From Leucobacter chironomi DSM 19883 (lineage in GTDB: Bacteria; Actinomycetota; Actinomycetes; Actinomycetales; Microbacteriaceae), in assembly GCF_000421845.1 (NCBI RefSeq), contig NZ_ATXU01000003.1:62001-126000 (forward strand): 64,000 bases of DNA, written 5' to 3'. Positions 53,443-62,325 of this stretch are shown in pieces. Below the pieces are notes generated by a model, which did not search any database, had not been told where the DNA came from, and saw only the letters and a list, made by a program, of their open reading frames with translations. Positions within the stretch are counted from its first letter, which is position 1. Each line of letters begins with the position of its first letter. A program made the position numbers and the translations under genes.

Positions 53443-54090
53443 GTGTCCGTCATCTTCGACAACCTGCCGCTCTTCGGCGAGGGGATGCTGCGTACGCTGA
53501 GCATCTGCCTGTGGGGCGGCCTCGGGGCGCTCGTGCTCGGATCGCTGCTCGCCGTCTGCTCGGTGACCCCGGTTCCGATCCTCAACCGGATCGGAACCGG
53601 GTGGGTCGCCACCATGCGCAACGTGCCGCTCGCCGTCGTGCTGTTCTTCTTCGCCTTCGGCCTGCCCGAGATCGGCGTGCGCGGTTCGTACTTCTGGTTC
53701 GGCACGAGCGCGCTCGCGGTCTACACGGCCGCCTTCGTCTGCGAGGCGCTGCGCAGCGGCATCAACGCGGTGCCGATCGGGCAGGCCGAGGCCGCCCGCG
53801 CGCTGGGGGTCGGCTTCGGCACGACGCTCTCGCAGATCCTGCTGCCGCAGGCGTTCCGCGCAGCCGTGCCACCGCTTGCGAACACCTCCATCGCCATGAT
53901 CAAGGACTCGGCGCTCGTCGGCGCGATCGGCGTGGGCGGCGACCTGTTCAGCGTGGCCGACACCCTTGCGGCCACGCGCGGTCTCGACGTCATCCCGGTG
54001 CTCGGCGGCGTCGTGATCGGCTACCTGCTCATCATCGCACCCACCAGTGCGCTGTTCTCGCTCGCAGAACGAAAGGCGGTCCTCCGATGA
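53443..54090 (+). CDS. amino acid ABC transporter permease 1
   Basis: A membrane permease of 215 residues, short as usual for HisM/GlnP types. Starts MSVIFDNLPLFGEGMLRTLSI; EAA loop AEAARALGVGFGTTLSQILLPQAFR. GTG start, and its stop overlaps the next start (ATGA). Confidence 0.88.
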   Translation: MSVIFDNLPLFGEGMLRTLSICLWGGLGALVLGSLLAVCSVTPVPILNRIGTGWVATMRNVPLAVVLFFFAFGLPEIGVRGSYFWFGTSALAVYTAAFVCEALRSGINAVPIGQAEAARALGVGFGTTLSQILLPQAFRAAVPPLANTSIAMIKDSALVGAIGVGGDLFSVADTLAATRGLDVIPVLGGVVIGYLLIIAPTSALFSLAERKAVLR

Positions 54091-54959
54091 CCGGTTCGCC
54101 CTCCGTGCTCTTCGACAGGCTCGGCCCGCGGGGCCGCCGCCGCACGCACATCATCACCGCCGTCGTGGGGGCCGCGCTGCTCTCGGTCGCCGCCTACGTG
54201 GGCGTGCGTCTGCAGCAGTCGGGGCAGCTCGAAGCCCGGCACTGGTCCCCTCTGTTCAACCCCTTCGACCCGCAGTTCACGACCGTCTGGAAGTTCCTGC
54301 TCGGCGGGCTCGGCAACACGGCCTCGGCCGGCGCGATCTCGATCGTGCTGGGCCTCGCCATCGGCACGGCGCTGGCGCTGCTGCGGGTGACCGCCCTGCC
54401 CTGGTACCGCTGGTGCATCGTGGGTGTCACCGAGTTCTTCCGCACCGTGCCCGTGGTGATCTCGATCTTCTTCGCCTCGCGGGCGCTGCCGGTGATCGGC
54501 GTCGACCTGCCGCTGCTGTGGTACCTCGTGATCGGGCTCACCATCTACAACTCGGTGGCGATCTCCGAGATCGTGCGCGCCGGCATCCACGCGGTGCCAC
54601 GGGGCCAGACCGAGTCTGCCCTCGCCCTCGGCCTGAGCCGCGGCCGCGCGCTGCGCAGCATCGTGCTGCCGCAGGCGTTCCGCATCATGCTGCCCTCGCT
54701 CATCGCGCAGCTCGTGATCGTGGTGAAGGACACCGCGCTCGGCTTCATCATCGGCTTCGAGGAGCTGCTGCGCCGCGGCGAGATCGCGGTGCAGTCGCTC
54801 GGCAACCCGCTGCAGATGTACCTGCTCATCGGCGCGATCTTCTTCGTCGTGAACGGACTGCTGTCGTGGCTCGCCCGCGCCACGGAAGCGCGCCTGCGGG
54901 GTGCAGCGCCTACTCGGCGACGAGCGCTCCCCCGGCGAGTCGCCGCACCACGCCCGTGA
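54087..54959 (+). CDS. amino acid ABC transporter permease 2
   Basis: A membrane permease of 290 residues with an extra N-terminal helix and the EAA loop TESALALGLSRGRALRSIVLPQAFR. ATG at 54087 overlaps the preceding stop. Its 3' end overlaps the convergent hydrolase gene by 50 nt. This is the last gene of the plus-strand amide/amino-acid operon. Confidence 0.88.
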   Translation: MTGSPSVLFDRLGPRGRRRTHIITAVVGAALLSVAAYVGVRLQQSGQLEARHWSPLFNPFDPQFTTVWKFLLGGLGNTASAGAISIVLGLAIGTALALLRVTALPWYRWCIVGVTEFFRTVPVVISIFFASRALPVIGVDLPLLWYLVIGLTIYNSVAISEIVRAGIHAVPRGQTESALALGLSRGRALRSIVLPQAFRIMLPSLIAQLVIVVKDTALGFIIGFEELLRRGEIAVQSLGNPLQMYLLIGAIFFVVNGLLSWLARATEARLRGAAPTRRRALPRRVAAPRP

Positions 54960-56184
54960 GGTGATCGACGCCCGCGAGCAGATCCTCGTCGCGGGTGAAC
55001 TCGTTCAGGTTGTGCGAGACGCCGTCGACGCTCGGCACGAAGAGCATGACGGTGGGCGCCTGATCCTTCATGTTGGTCGAGTCGTGCCCCGCCACGGTCA
55101 TCACCCGGTCGTGGGTGAGCCCCAGCTCCTGCGCCACCTCGCGGGCGAGTTCGAGCCCCGCTTCGGGGTACGGGTTCTGATCCCAGCTGTGCTCGGCCAC
55201 GATCTCGATCTGCACGCGGTCCTCGCGCTGCACGCGCTCGACGGTCTCCATGACTCTGTCGTAGGCGGCGCTCAGCACCTCGCTGCTCGGCGAGCGCAGA
55301 TCGAACAGCAGCTGCACCTCGCTCGCCACCACCACGGGTGAGTTCGGGTAGACGTTGATCTCGCCGCAGGCCGTGTGCAGCGCGCCCGGCTCGAACTCGT
55401 CGACCAGCTCGCGGGCGGCCACGATGAGGCGTGCCGCGCCGAGCAGCGCATCGCGGCGATCCGCCATGAGCGTCGACCCGCTGTGCGCCTGCTCGCCGGT
55501 GACCTTGAACTCGAACTTGCGCGCCCCCCAGGTGGCGTTCACGAGCCCGATGGTGACGCCGTCCTCCTCCATGCTGCGCCCCTGCTGCACGTGGATCTCG
55601 GCGTAGGAGGCGACCCGGGGCCCGTCGCCGCCAAACACCGCGGCGTCGCCGCGCTCCCCGATGGCGTCGAGCGCCTCCGCGACGGTCACGCCGTGCGGAT
55701 CGGGCGTCGTGAGCGCGTCGGCGAGCGGCAGCTTGCCGGTGAACACCGAGCTGCCCATCATCGAGGGTTTGAAGCGCGAACCCTCCTCGTTGAACCAGTT
55801 GACGACGGCGAGGTTGCAGCGCGGCGTCTCACCCGAGGCCCGCAGCTCGTCGGCCACGCGGAAGCACGCGTGCGCCGAGGCCATGACCCCGTAGGCACCG
55901 TCGAAGCGGCCGGCGGTGGGCTGCGAGTCCATGTGCGAGCCGGTGAGCACGTAGGGCGCGCCCGGCACGAGTTCGAGCAGGCCGAACTGGTTGCCGATCT
56001 CGTCGCGCCGCACCGTGAAGCCGTGTGATTCGAGCAGCTGCGCGAACCAGGCGCGCTGCTCGCCGTCGGCGGCGCTCGCGGCCTGGCGCTCGACGCCCCC
56101 GGTGCCCTCGACGGCGCCGAAGCGGGAGTGCACGGCCCAGTCGGCGAGGAACGCGTCGTGCTGCGTGGTGGGGTGCTCCGTCAT
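54910..56184 (-). CDS. M20 Zn-dependent hydrolase (hydantoinase/carbamoylase type)
   Basis: A metalloenzyme of 424 residues, hydantoinase/carbamoylase family (includes N-carbamoyl-L-amino-acid hydrolase and allantoate amidohydrolase). Metal residues appear in GSHMDSQPTAGRFDGAYGV, NWFNEEGSRFKPSMMGSSVF and EIHVQQGRSMEEDG. Start ATG at 56184. With a racemase and an amidase in the same island it suggests degradation of an N-carbamoyl or amide amino acid. Which one is open. Confidence 0.88.
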   Translation of the reverse strand: MTEHPTTQHDAFLADWAVHSRFGAVEGTGGVERQAASAADGEQRAWFAQLLESHGFTVRRDEIGNQFGLLELVPGAPYVLTGSHMDSQPTAGRFDGAYGVMASAHACFRVADELRASGETPRCNLAVVNWFNEEGSRFKPSMMGSSVFTGKLPLADALTTPDPHGVTVAEALDAIGERGDAAVFGGDGPRVASYAEIHVQQGRSMEEDGVTIGLVNATWGARKFEFKVTGEQAHSGSTLMADRRDALLGAARLIVAARELVDEFEPGALHTACGEINVYPNSPVVVASEVQLLFDLRSPSSEVLSAAYDRVMETVERVQREDRVQIEIVAEHSWDQNPYPEAGLELAREVAQELGLTHDRVMTVAGHDSTNMKDQAPTVMLFVPSVDGVSHNLNEFTRDEDLLAGVDHLTGVVRRLAGGALVAE

Positions 56185-56208
56185 GATGGTTCCTTTCGGG
56201 AGGGCGGA

Positions 56209-57858
56209 TCAGGATCGTGAGTCGAAGGTGAACTCGCCGCCGAGCACGGTGGCGACCACGTCGATCCGCGCGATGCTCGGTGCGGTGAGCGGCGAGTCCG
56301 AGAATACGGCGAAGTCGGCGAGCTTGCCGCGTTCGAGGGTGCCCTTGTCGGCGATCTGGCCGGTCGCCCGCGCCGCCCACTCGGTGTGCGTGCGCAGCGC
56401 CTCCTCGGGAGTGAGCGCCTCGGCGGCGCCGAGCGCGGCGCCGCTCTCGGTGAGACGGTCGACCGCGGACTGCATGCCGCGGCGCAGGTTGTTGTCGGCG
56501 ACCGGCAGGTCCGAGGATCCCGCGAGCACGACGCCGGCGTCGACCACGCTGCGACCGCGGTAGAGCCAGTCGGCGCGCTCGGGGCCCACGCGATCCGCCA
56601 TCTGATCTCCGATGGGGCCGATGAAGCCGGCCTGCGGCGTCACCGCGATGGCGAGCCGGCCGGCGCGCTCGACCTGATCGGGGCGGGCGATGCCGAAGTG
56701 CTCGATGCGGCAGGGGGCGGCGAGGCGCCCGTAGCGCTCCTGGGCCTCCTCGATGAGGTCGAGGGCGAGGTCGATGGCGGCGTCGCCGATGGCGTGCAGG
56801 GCCAGCGGCCAGCCGGCGCGGTAGGCGCCCAAGGCCCGCTCGCGGTAGCTCTCGGGCTCGTCGAGCAGGTAGCCGCGGTTGTGATCGTGGCCGCAGAAGT
56901 CTTCGGTGACGGCGGCGGTCGCGCCGAGCAGCGAGCCGTCGAGGAACACCTTGACGTGCCCGAAGCGCACGGCGTCGTCGCCGAAGCCGGAGCGGATGCC
57001 GAGGTCGAGCCCGCGGCCCCGGCCCTCGCCGTGGAAGTCGGCGGCGTGGCCCGCGATGGGGCGCAGCGCGTCGATCGCGGGCATGAGCTGGGCGCGGGCG
57101 TGCAGGCGGCCGCGCTCGGCGGCGGCCTGGTAGGCGGCGACCTCGACGGGGCTGTGGCCGATCCAGCCGCCGCCGACCCCGGCCTCGGAGAAGCTCGTGA
57201 TGCCTTCGGCGGCGTAGCGGCGGGTGGCCGCGTCGAGGGCCTCGACGAGGCGCTCGGTGGAGTAGGGCAGCAGCAGCGCCTGCACGAGGCCCTGCGCCGC
57301 CTCTTCGACCAGCCCCGTCGGAGCGCCCTCGGCGTCGCGCACTACGACGCCGCCCACCGGGTTCTCGAAGCCGGGTTCGAGCGCGCCGACGAGGCGCAGC
57401 GTGGCCGAGTTCGTGATCGACGCGTGGCCCGAGGTGTGCCGCAGGTAGAGGGGGCGCGCGCCGGTGATCTCGTCGAGGCGCGCGAGATCGGGGAACGCGC
57501 CGCCGTGGTGGGCCTGATTGAACCCGGTGCCGTGCACCCACGCCTCGGCGTCGCCGAGCTCGTCGAGCCGGGCGACCTCGGCCTCGATCAGCGCATAGAG
57601 CTCGTCGAGGCCGCGCGCACGGGCGAGGTCGATCGAGGCGAGGCCGAGACCCCACCAGGCGGTGTGGCAGTGGGCGTCGATGAGTCCGGGTGTGACGACG
57701 GCGTCGCCGAAGTCGACCCTGCGCTCGGCGTCGAGCCCGGCGATCTGCTCGTCGAAGCCGGCGATGCGGCCGCCGAGCACACCCACGGCGCGGGCGGTGG
57801 GACGCGCCGTGTCCATGGTGAGGATCTCGCGTGCGGTGAGGATCAGGTCGAGCTTCAT
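56209..57858 (-). CDS. YtcJ-type amidohydrolase
   Basis: A metal-dependent hydrolase of 549 residues, amidohydrolase_3/YtcJ family. N-terminal GRIAGFDEQIAGLDAER, the metal-binding PGLIDAHCHTAWWGLG with HxH, and the late DLPVADNNLRRGMQSAVDR region are present. It acts on C-N bonds in cyclic or acyl amides; the substrate is unknown. Start ATG at 57858, GGAG upstream. Confidence 0.87.
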   Translation of the reverse strand: MKLDLILTAREILTMDTARPTARAVGVLGGRIAGFDEQIAGLDAERRVDFGDAVVTPGLIDAHCHTAWWGLGLASIDLARARGLDELYALIEAEVARLDELGDAEAWVHGTGFNQAHHGGAFPDLARLDEITGARPLYLRHTSGHASITNSATLRLVGALEPGFENPVGGVVVRDAEGAPTGLVEEAAQGLVQALLLPYSTERLVEALDAATRRYAAEGITSFSEAGVGGGWIGHSPVEVAAYQAAAERGRLHARAQLMPAIDALRPIAGHAADFHGEGRGRGLDLGIRSGFGDDAVRFGHVKVFLDGSLLGATAAVTEDFCGHDHNRGYLLDEPESYRERALGAYRAGWPLALHAIGDAAIDLALDLIEEAQERYGRLAAPCRIEHFGIARPDQVERAGRLAIAVTPQAGFIGPIGDQMADRVGPERADWLYRGRSVVDAGVVLAGSSDLPVADNNLRRGMQSAVDRLTESGAALGAAEALTPEEALRTHTEWAARATGQIADKGTLERGKLADFAVFSDSPLTAPSIARIDVVATVLGGEFTFDSRS

Positions 57859-57910
57859 GGTGCGGGCTCCTTGGGCTGTCGAGCGGTCGGCGGGGCGGGA
57901 GGACGGGCCC

Positions 57911-59566
57911 TCAGCCCGCGATCTCGTCGGAGGCGGGCGGCATGACCTCGCTGCTGATGAGCACGTGGATCAGGGCCGGGGCGTCTGCCGCGAGGGCGCG
58001 GTCGAGGGCGGGAGCGAACTCCTCGGTGGTCTCGACGCGCTCGCCGTGCCCGCCGAAGGACTGCATCCACGCCGCGAAGTCGGGGTTGGCCATGCGGGTG
58101 CCGGAGGGGCGTCCCGGGTAGTGCTTCTCCTGGTGCTGCACGATCGTGCCGTAGATGCCGTTGTCGACCACGATCACGAGCGGCTTGCCGCCGTGCGCGA
58201 TCGCGGTGGCGATCTCCTGCCCGTTCATGAGGAAGTCGCCGTCGCCGCAGACGGCGACCGCGCGACGGTCGGGGAACGCGAGCGAGGCGGCGACCGCGCC
58301 CGGCACGGCGAGCCCCATCGCGCCGTTGCGGGCGCCGACGAGGCTGGCGGGCGCGAGGTGCCGCACGAAGCGGTGCGCCCAGATGGTCGCGTTGCCGGCG
58401 CCGAAGGCGAGGATCGCCTCGCCGTTCAGGCGCTCGTCGAGCTCGCCGAATGCGACGCCGAGATCGACCCCCGCGTCGGCGAGCGCGCCGGGCACGGAGG
58501 CGTCGGCGCGGGGCTCGGCGAAGCGGGCCTGCGCGGCGGCGCGGCCGGTGAGCCAGGCGTCGTCGCGGGCGCCGCGCGCAGCGGCCGGCTCGGTCGCCGT
58601 GAGCGCGCTCGTGAACGCGGCCGGGGTCGAGACGATCTGCTGGTCGATGCGGCCGGCGTGGGCCTTGCCCTCGGGATCTCCGGTGACCAGCACCGTCTGC
58701 GCGTCGAAGCCGAGCGTGTAGCCGTCGCTGAGCACGTCGGCGCGGCCGCAGCCCACGAAGACGAGCAGGTCGGCCTGCGCGTAGCCCTGCGCGACGGCGT
58801 CGGCGCGGCCGTAGCCGAGCCAGCCGGCCCAGGCCCCGCTGTCGTGGGGCACCGCGTCGTAGGCGCGCCAGTCGGCGAACACCGGCACCCCCGCCGCTGC
58901 GGCGTAGGCCGCCAGCTCGTCGCCGCAGCCCGACTGCCAGCCGTCGCCGCCGACCACGAAGGCGGGACGGGCGGCGCGGGCGAGGCGGTCGGTGAGCACC
59001 GCGATCTCCGATGCGGCGGGCGTCGGGGCGGGCGCGGTGGTCGGCCCCGCGACCGGGGCCTCGGTGAGCTCGACCAGCAGGTCTTCCGGCAGTCCCACCA
59101 CGACGGGGCCGGGCCGGCCGGCCGCGGCGATCCGCATCGCCTCGTCGACCAGCTCGCCCGCACGGTCAGGCGAGTCGATCGTGATCACGCGCTTGGCGGT
59201 CGTGCCGAACCAGCCCGCGAGGCTGAACTCCTGGAACGACTCGCGCTCGCGGTCGGCGACCGGGATGAGGCCGACGAAGAGCACGAGGGGCGTCGCATCC
59301 TGCCACGCGGTGTGGATCGCGATCATGGCGTTCGCGGCGCCGGGGCCGCGGGTGACCATCGCGATGCCCGGCCGCCCCGTGAGCCGCCCTTCGGCGAGCG
59401 CCATGAAGCCGGCGCCCCCCTCGTGGCGGCACACGACGGTCTCGATCACCGAGTCGTGCAGGCCGTCGAGCACGTCGAGGTAGCTCTCGCCGGGCACGGC
59501 GTAGACGCGCTCCACGCCGTGCGCTTCGAGTGTGCGCACGATCAGGTGTCCGGCGGACTGCGACAT
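57911..59566 (-). CDS. thiamine diphosphate-dependent enzyme
   Basis: A ThDP enzyme of 551 residues. Catalytic Glu in VYAVPGESYLDVLDG near residue 26; central domain; C-terminal ThDP/Mg site GDGDFLMNGQEIATAIAHGG..VVDNGIYGTI. The C-terminal half has GWLGYG in place of the usual acetolactate-synthase FAD contacts, so it is more likely a decarboxylase or carboligase than a biosynthetic AHAS. ATG at 59566; the frame stays open far upstream but that is antisense to the MFS gene. Role in this island is unknown. Confidence 0.85.
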   Translation of the reverse strand: MSQSAGHLIVRTLEAHGVERVYAVPGESYLDVLDGLHDSVIETVVCRHEGGAGFMALAEGRLTGRPGIAMVTRGPGAANAMIAIHTAWQDATPLVLFVGLIPVADRERESFQEFSLAGWFGTTAKRVITIDSPDRAGELVDEAMRIAAAGRPGPVVVGLPEDLLVELTEAPVAGPTTAPAPTPAASEIAVLTDRLARAARPAFVVGGDGWQSGCGDELAAYAAAAGVPVFADWRAYDAVPHDSGAWAGWLGYGRADAVAQGYAQADLLVFVGCGRADVLSDGYTLGFDAQTVLVTGDPEGKAHAGRIDQQIVSTPAAFTSALTATEPAAARGARDDAWLTGRAAAQARFAEPRADASVPGALADAGVDLGVAFGELDERLNGEAILAFGAGNATIWAHRFVRHLAPASLVGARNGAMGLAVPGAVAASLAFPDRRAVAVCGDGDFLMNGQEIATAIAHGGKPLVIVVDNGIYGTIVQHQEKHYPGRPSGTRMANPDFAAWMQSFGGHGERVETTEEFAPALDRALAADAPALIHVLISSEVMPPASDEIAG

Positions 59567-59619
59567 GGTTCGTTCCTCTCGGGGGACTGCAGGGATACGG
59601 GTGGGATGCGGGTGGCGGG

Positions 59620-60951
59620 TCAGTGCTTGAAGCCGGGAAGCTTCACGCTCAGGCCCGGGGCGATGGCGCCGGCGACGGCCGTGAACAGCGACAGGAAGGC
59701 GAGCATCGCCGCGGCGGGCCACCAGTGATCGCCCGCGGCCGCCACGAAACCGGTGGCGAGCAGCGGGATGAAGCCCGAGAGCATGCCTGCGGTGTTCTGC
59801 GCGAGGCCGACGCCGGTGTAGCGGGTCTTCGCGGGGAAGAGGCCGGTGAGCACGGTGCCCGAGGCGGCGTAGGGCAGCGAGAGCGCCGACACCGCGAGGG
59901 TCATCGCGATCACCACGAGCACGGGGTTGCCCGAGGAGAGCATCATGAAGGCGGGCACCGCGACCACGGCCGACAGCACGCCGCCCCACAGGATCACGCG
60001 GCTCGCACCGTACTTGGCGCCGAGGTTGCCGCCCCAGATGAGCACGAAGATCTCGACCGCTGCGGCGACCATCGAGCCGAGCAGCATCAGCGAGGAGTCG
60101 TAGCCGAGCACGTTGACGCCGTACCAGACGCAGAACGCCGTCACGAGGTAGAAGCCGCCGACGCCGAGCAGGGCCGCGGCCATGCCGACGATGATCTGCC
60201 GCCAGCTGTCGCGGAAGGTGGTGAGCACGGGGCTCTTGACGACCTCGCCCGACTCCTCCAGCTGGCGGAAGACGGGCGACTCCTCGAGCTTCGAGCGGAT
60301 GTAGACGGCCACGAGCAGCAGCGGCAGCGCGATGAGGAACGGGATGCGCCAGCCCCAGGCGTCGAAGTTCTGCTGAGAGAAGACCAGCGTCATGATGAAG
60401 AAGCCGCCGGACGAGAGGATCGTGCCGATCGGGGAGCCGATCTGCGGGATCGCCGCGTAGCGGGCGCGCAGGTGCAGCGGCGCGTTCTCGACCACGATGG
60501 TCATGGCGCCCGACCACTCGCCGCCGACGAAGAGGCCCTGCAGCACGCGCAGCAGCACGAGCAGGATCGGCGCGGCGATGCCGATGGCGGCATAGGTCGG
60601 GAGCATGCCGATGAGGCCGGTCACGAGACCGATGCCGACGATCGTGATCATCAGCACCTTGCGGCGGCCGATGCGGTCGCCCATGCGACCGAAGATGATG
60701 CCGCCGATGGGGCGGGCCGCGAGGCCGACGCCGAAGGTGGCGAATGAGGCGAGCGCCGCCGCGGTGGCGTTCTCGCTCGTGAAGTACTGGACGTTGAAGA
60801 CCAGCGCCGCTGCGGCACTGAACAGGAAGAAGTCGTACCACTCGAGTGCGGTGCCGATCAGAGCGCCGAGGGCGACCTTGTTGGCGTCCTTGATGCTCAG
60901 TTCCTGCGTGGCGTCGTACTCGATCGCCGACGTTCTGGTTGTCTCGCTCAT
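59620..60951 (-). CDS. MFS transporter, metabolite:H+ symporter family
   Basis: A membrane symporter of 443 residues with twelve helices. The MHS-family features are LEWYDFFLFSAAAALVF at the N-terminus and the loop motif GRMGDRIGRRK after helix 2; a second cytoplasmic loop is SKLEESPVF. Relatives carry proline-betaine, citrate, shikimate or benzoate-like acids. ATG at 60951, 150 nt from the divergent PucR gene start. It probably brings in the compound degraded by the enzymes after it. Confidence 0.9.
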   Translation of the reverse strand: MSETTRTSAIEYDATQELSIKDANKVALGALIGTALEWYDFFLFSAAAALVFNVQYFTSENATAAALASFATFGVGLAARPIGGIIFGRMGDRIGRRKVLMITIVGIGLVTGLIGMLPTYAAIGIAAPILLVLLRVLQGLFVGGEWSGAMTIVVENAPLHLRARYAAIPQIGSPIGTILSSGGFFIMTLVFSQQNFDAWGWRIPFLIALPLLLVAVYIRSKLEESPVFRQLEESGEVVKSPVLTTFRDSWRQIIVGMAAALLGVGGFYLVTAFCVWYGVNVLGYDSSLMLLGSMVAAAVEIFVLIWGGNLGAKYGASRVILWGGVLSAVVAVPAFMMLSSGNPVLVVIAMTLAVSALSLPYAASGTVLTGLFPAKTRYTGVGLAQNTAGMLSGFIPLLATGFVAAAGDHWWPAAAMLAFLSLFTAVAGAIAPGLSVKLPGFKH

Positions 60952-61075
60952 GCTCTCTCTCCGTCGAGGATGCGGATCCGGATGCGGGCGCCGGTCGCGG
61001 CGGCCTCGCGTTCCAGAATCTCAAGCATTTCGCACTGTTGCAGACACAAAATGCCCCCGGATTCCCGATCATTAT

Positions 61076-61095
61076 TGTGCATACGCACATATACT
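61076..61095 (+). promoter_or_regulatory. PucR promoter with near-palindrome
   Basis: TGTGCATACGCACA at 61076-61089 is a nearly perfect inverted repeat abutting the -10 TATACT (61090-61095). The -10 ends six bases before the GTG at 61102, so the regulator mRNA is probably leaderless and the repeat could be its operator. Confidence 0.6.
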
Positions 61096-61101
61096 GCCTG
61101 C

Positions 61102-62292
61102 GTGGCCCCCGAACCCATCGATCCGCTGAGAACCGCTCATGCGTTGAGCGACACCCCCGCCCCGGGAGACCGCGAGCGCTGGTTCCAGCTGCTCGACCGC
61201 CTCGACCCCGTCGAGCTCACCGAGACCTTCCTCGCGCTCGTGGGCAGCGTCTCCGGCTACGACCCCGCACCGATCCCCATCTCCGAGTTGCGCCGCACGG
61301 GCCGCCTCTCCTTCATGACCCTCATCGACGGCCTCCGCGCCGGCGGGCTCGACGCCCCCATCCCCACCGCCACCGACGTCGGCGTCTCGCGGGCGCGCGC
61401 CGGCATCCCGCTGCCCGCGCTCATGACCGCGATCCGGCACGACTTCACCGTGCTCTGGGAGGCGCTCACCCGTGTCGCCGACGCCGACGACGCCGAACTC
61501 ATCGTGCGTCACACGGGCATCGTGCTGCGCACGGTCGACGAGTACGTCGGCCAGACGCAGCGCGCCTACGCGGCGGAGCGGGAGCGCATGCGCGAGGAGC
61601 GGGCCTCCGTGCGACAGGGCCTCATCGCCTCGCTCTTCCAGGAGCCGCTGCCCGGCGGCCCGCAGCTGCAGCGCATCGCCGACGAACTCGACCTGCCCGT
61701 CGACGCCCCGCTCGTCGTACTCGCCGCCGTCGAGGAGGACATCGCTCCGCTGCGCGTCGCCGTGTCGGAGCTGGAGCGGGCGGGCGGGCGGGTCTTCACC
61801 CACCACCTCGGCGACACCCTCGTCGCCTTCGCCCGACGACTGGAGCTGCCGGGCTCGCGACTCGAAGAGCTCGGGCGCCGCCTGCTCGAGCTGCGCATCG
61901 GCGCGATGACCGCGACCGAGGGCCTCGCCGGACTCGGCCGCACCGCCGCCACCGTCCGCGAGCTCGCGCGGGTCTTCGAGCCCGGCGAAGACGGCGCCAT
62001 GACGTGGAACCGGGGGTGGGCGAGGATCGCAGCCCGCAGCCTGCTCGCGGCCGGGCGCCCCGTGCTCTCCGACGTGCACACGGCGCTCGCGGGCTGCGGC
62101 GAGGCCGAGCGAGTCCGCCTCGAGGAGGCGGCGCGCAGCTACCTCCGCACGGGCAGCATCGGCGACTCGGCCGCCGAGCTGTTCTGCCACCGCAACACGC
62201 TCGCGAACCGGCTGCGGCGCTTCGCGGAACTCACGGGAGTCGACCCGACGGTGCCCGAGCAGGCGGCCCGCCTCGTGGTCGGCTGGGCCTGA
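61102..62292 (+). CDS. PucR-family transcriptional regulator
   Basis: A regulator of 396 residues of the PucR/CdaR type. The C-terminal helix-turn-helix is RSYLRTGSIGDSAAELFCHRNTLANRLRRFAELTGVDP; the N-terminal half is helical and unassigned, with a GGDEF-like central domain. GTG at 61102 with no ribosome binding site, consistent with a leaderless mRNA; upstream in-frame residues are not protein-like. PucR relatives control purine and amino-acid catabolism. Its target is probably the divergent MFS-ThDP-amidohydrolase operon. Confidence 0.88.
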   Translation: MAPEPIDPLRTAHALSDTPAPGDRERWFQLLDRLDPVELTETFLALVGSVSGYDPAPIPISELRRTGRLSFMTLIDGLRAGGLDAPIPTATDVGVSRARAGIPLPALMTAIRHDFTVLWEALTRVADADDAELIVRHTGIVLRTVDEYVGQTQRAYAAERERMREERASVRQGLIASLFQEPLPGGPQLQRIADELDLPVDAPLVVLAAVEEDIAPLRVAVSELERAGGRVFTHHLGDTLVAFARRLELPGSRLEELGRRLLELRIGAMTATEGLAGLGRTAATVRELARVFEPGEDGAMTWNRGWARIAARSLLAAGRPVLSDVHTALAGCGEAERVRLEEAARSYLRTGSIGDSAAELFCHRNTLANRLRRFAELTGVDPTVPEQAARLVVGWA

Positions 62293-62325
62293 GGGCCTGA
62301 GGACCTGACGGACTGAGGGCCGCGC

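Noticed and set aside
57911-61090. A 1059-codon open frame on the minus strand that would fuse the ThDP enzyme to a long N-terminal extension
   Set aside because: The extension is Arg/His-rich antisense sequence in another frame of the MFS gene. The ThDP enzyme has a good ATG start at 59566 with its family's normal length.
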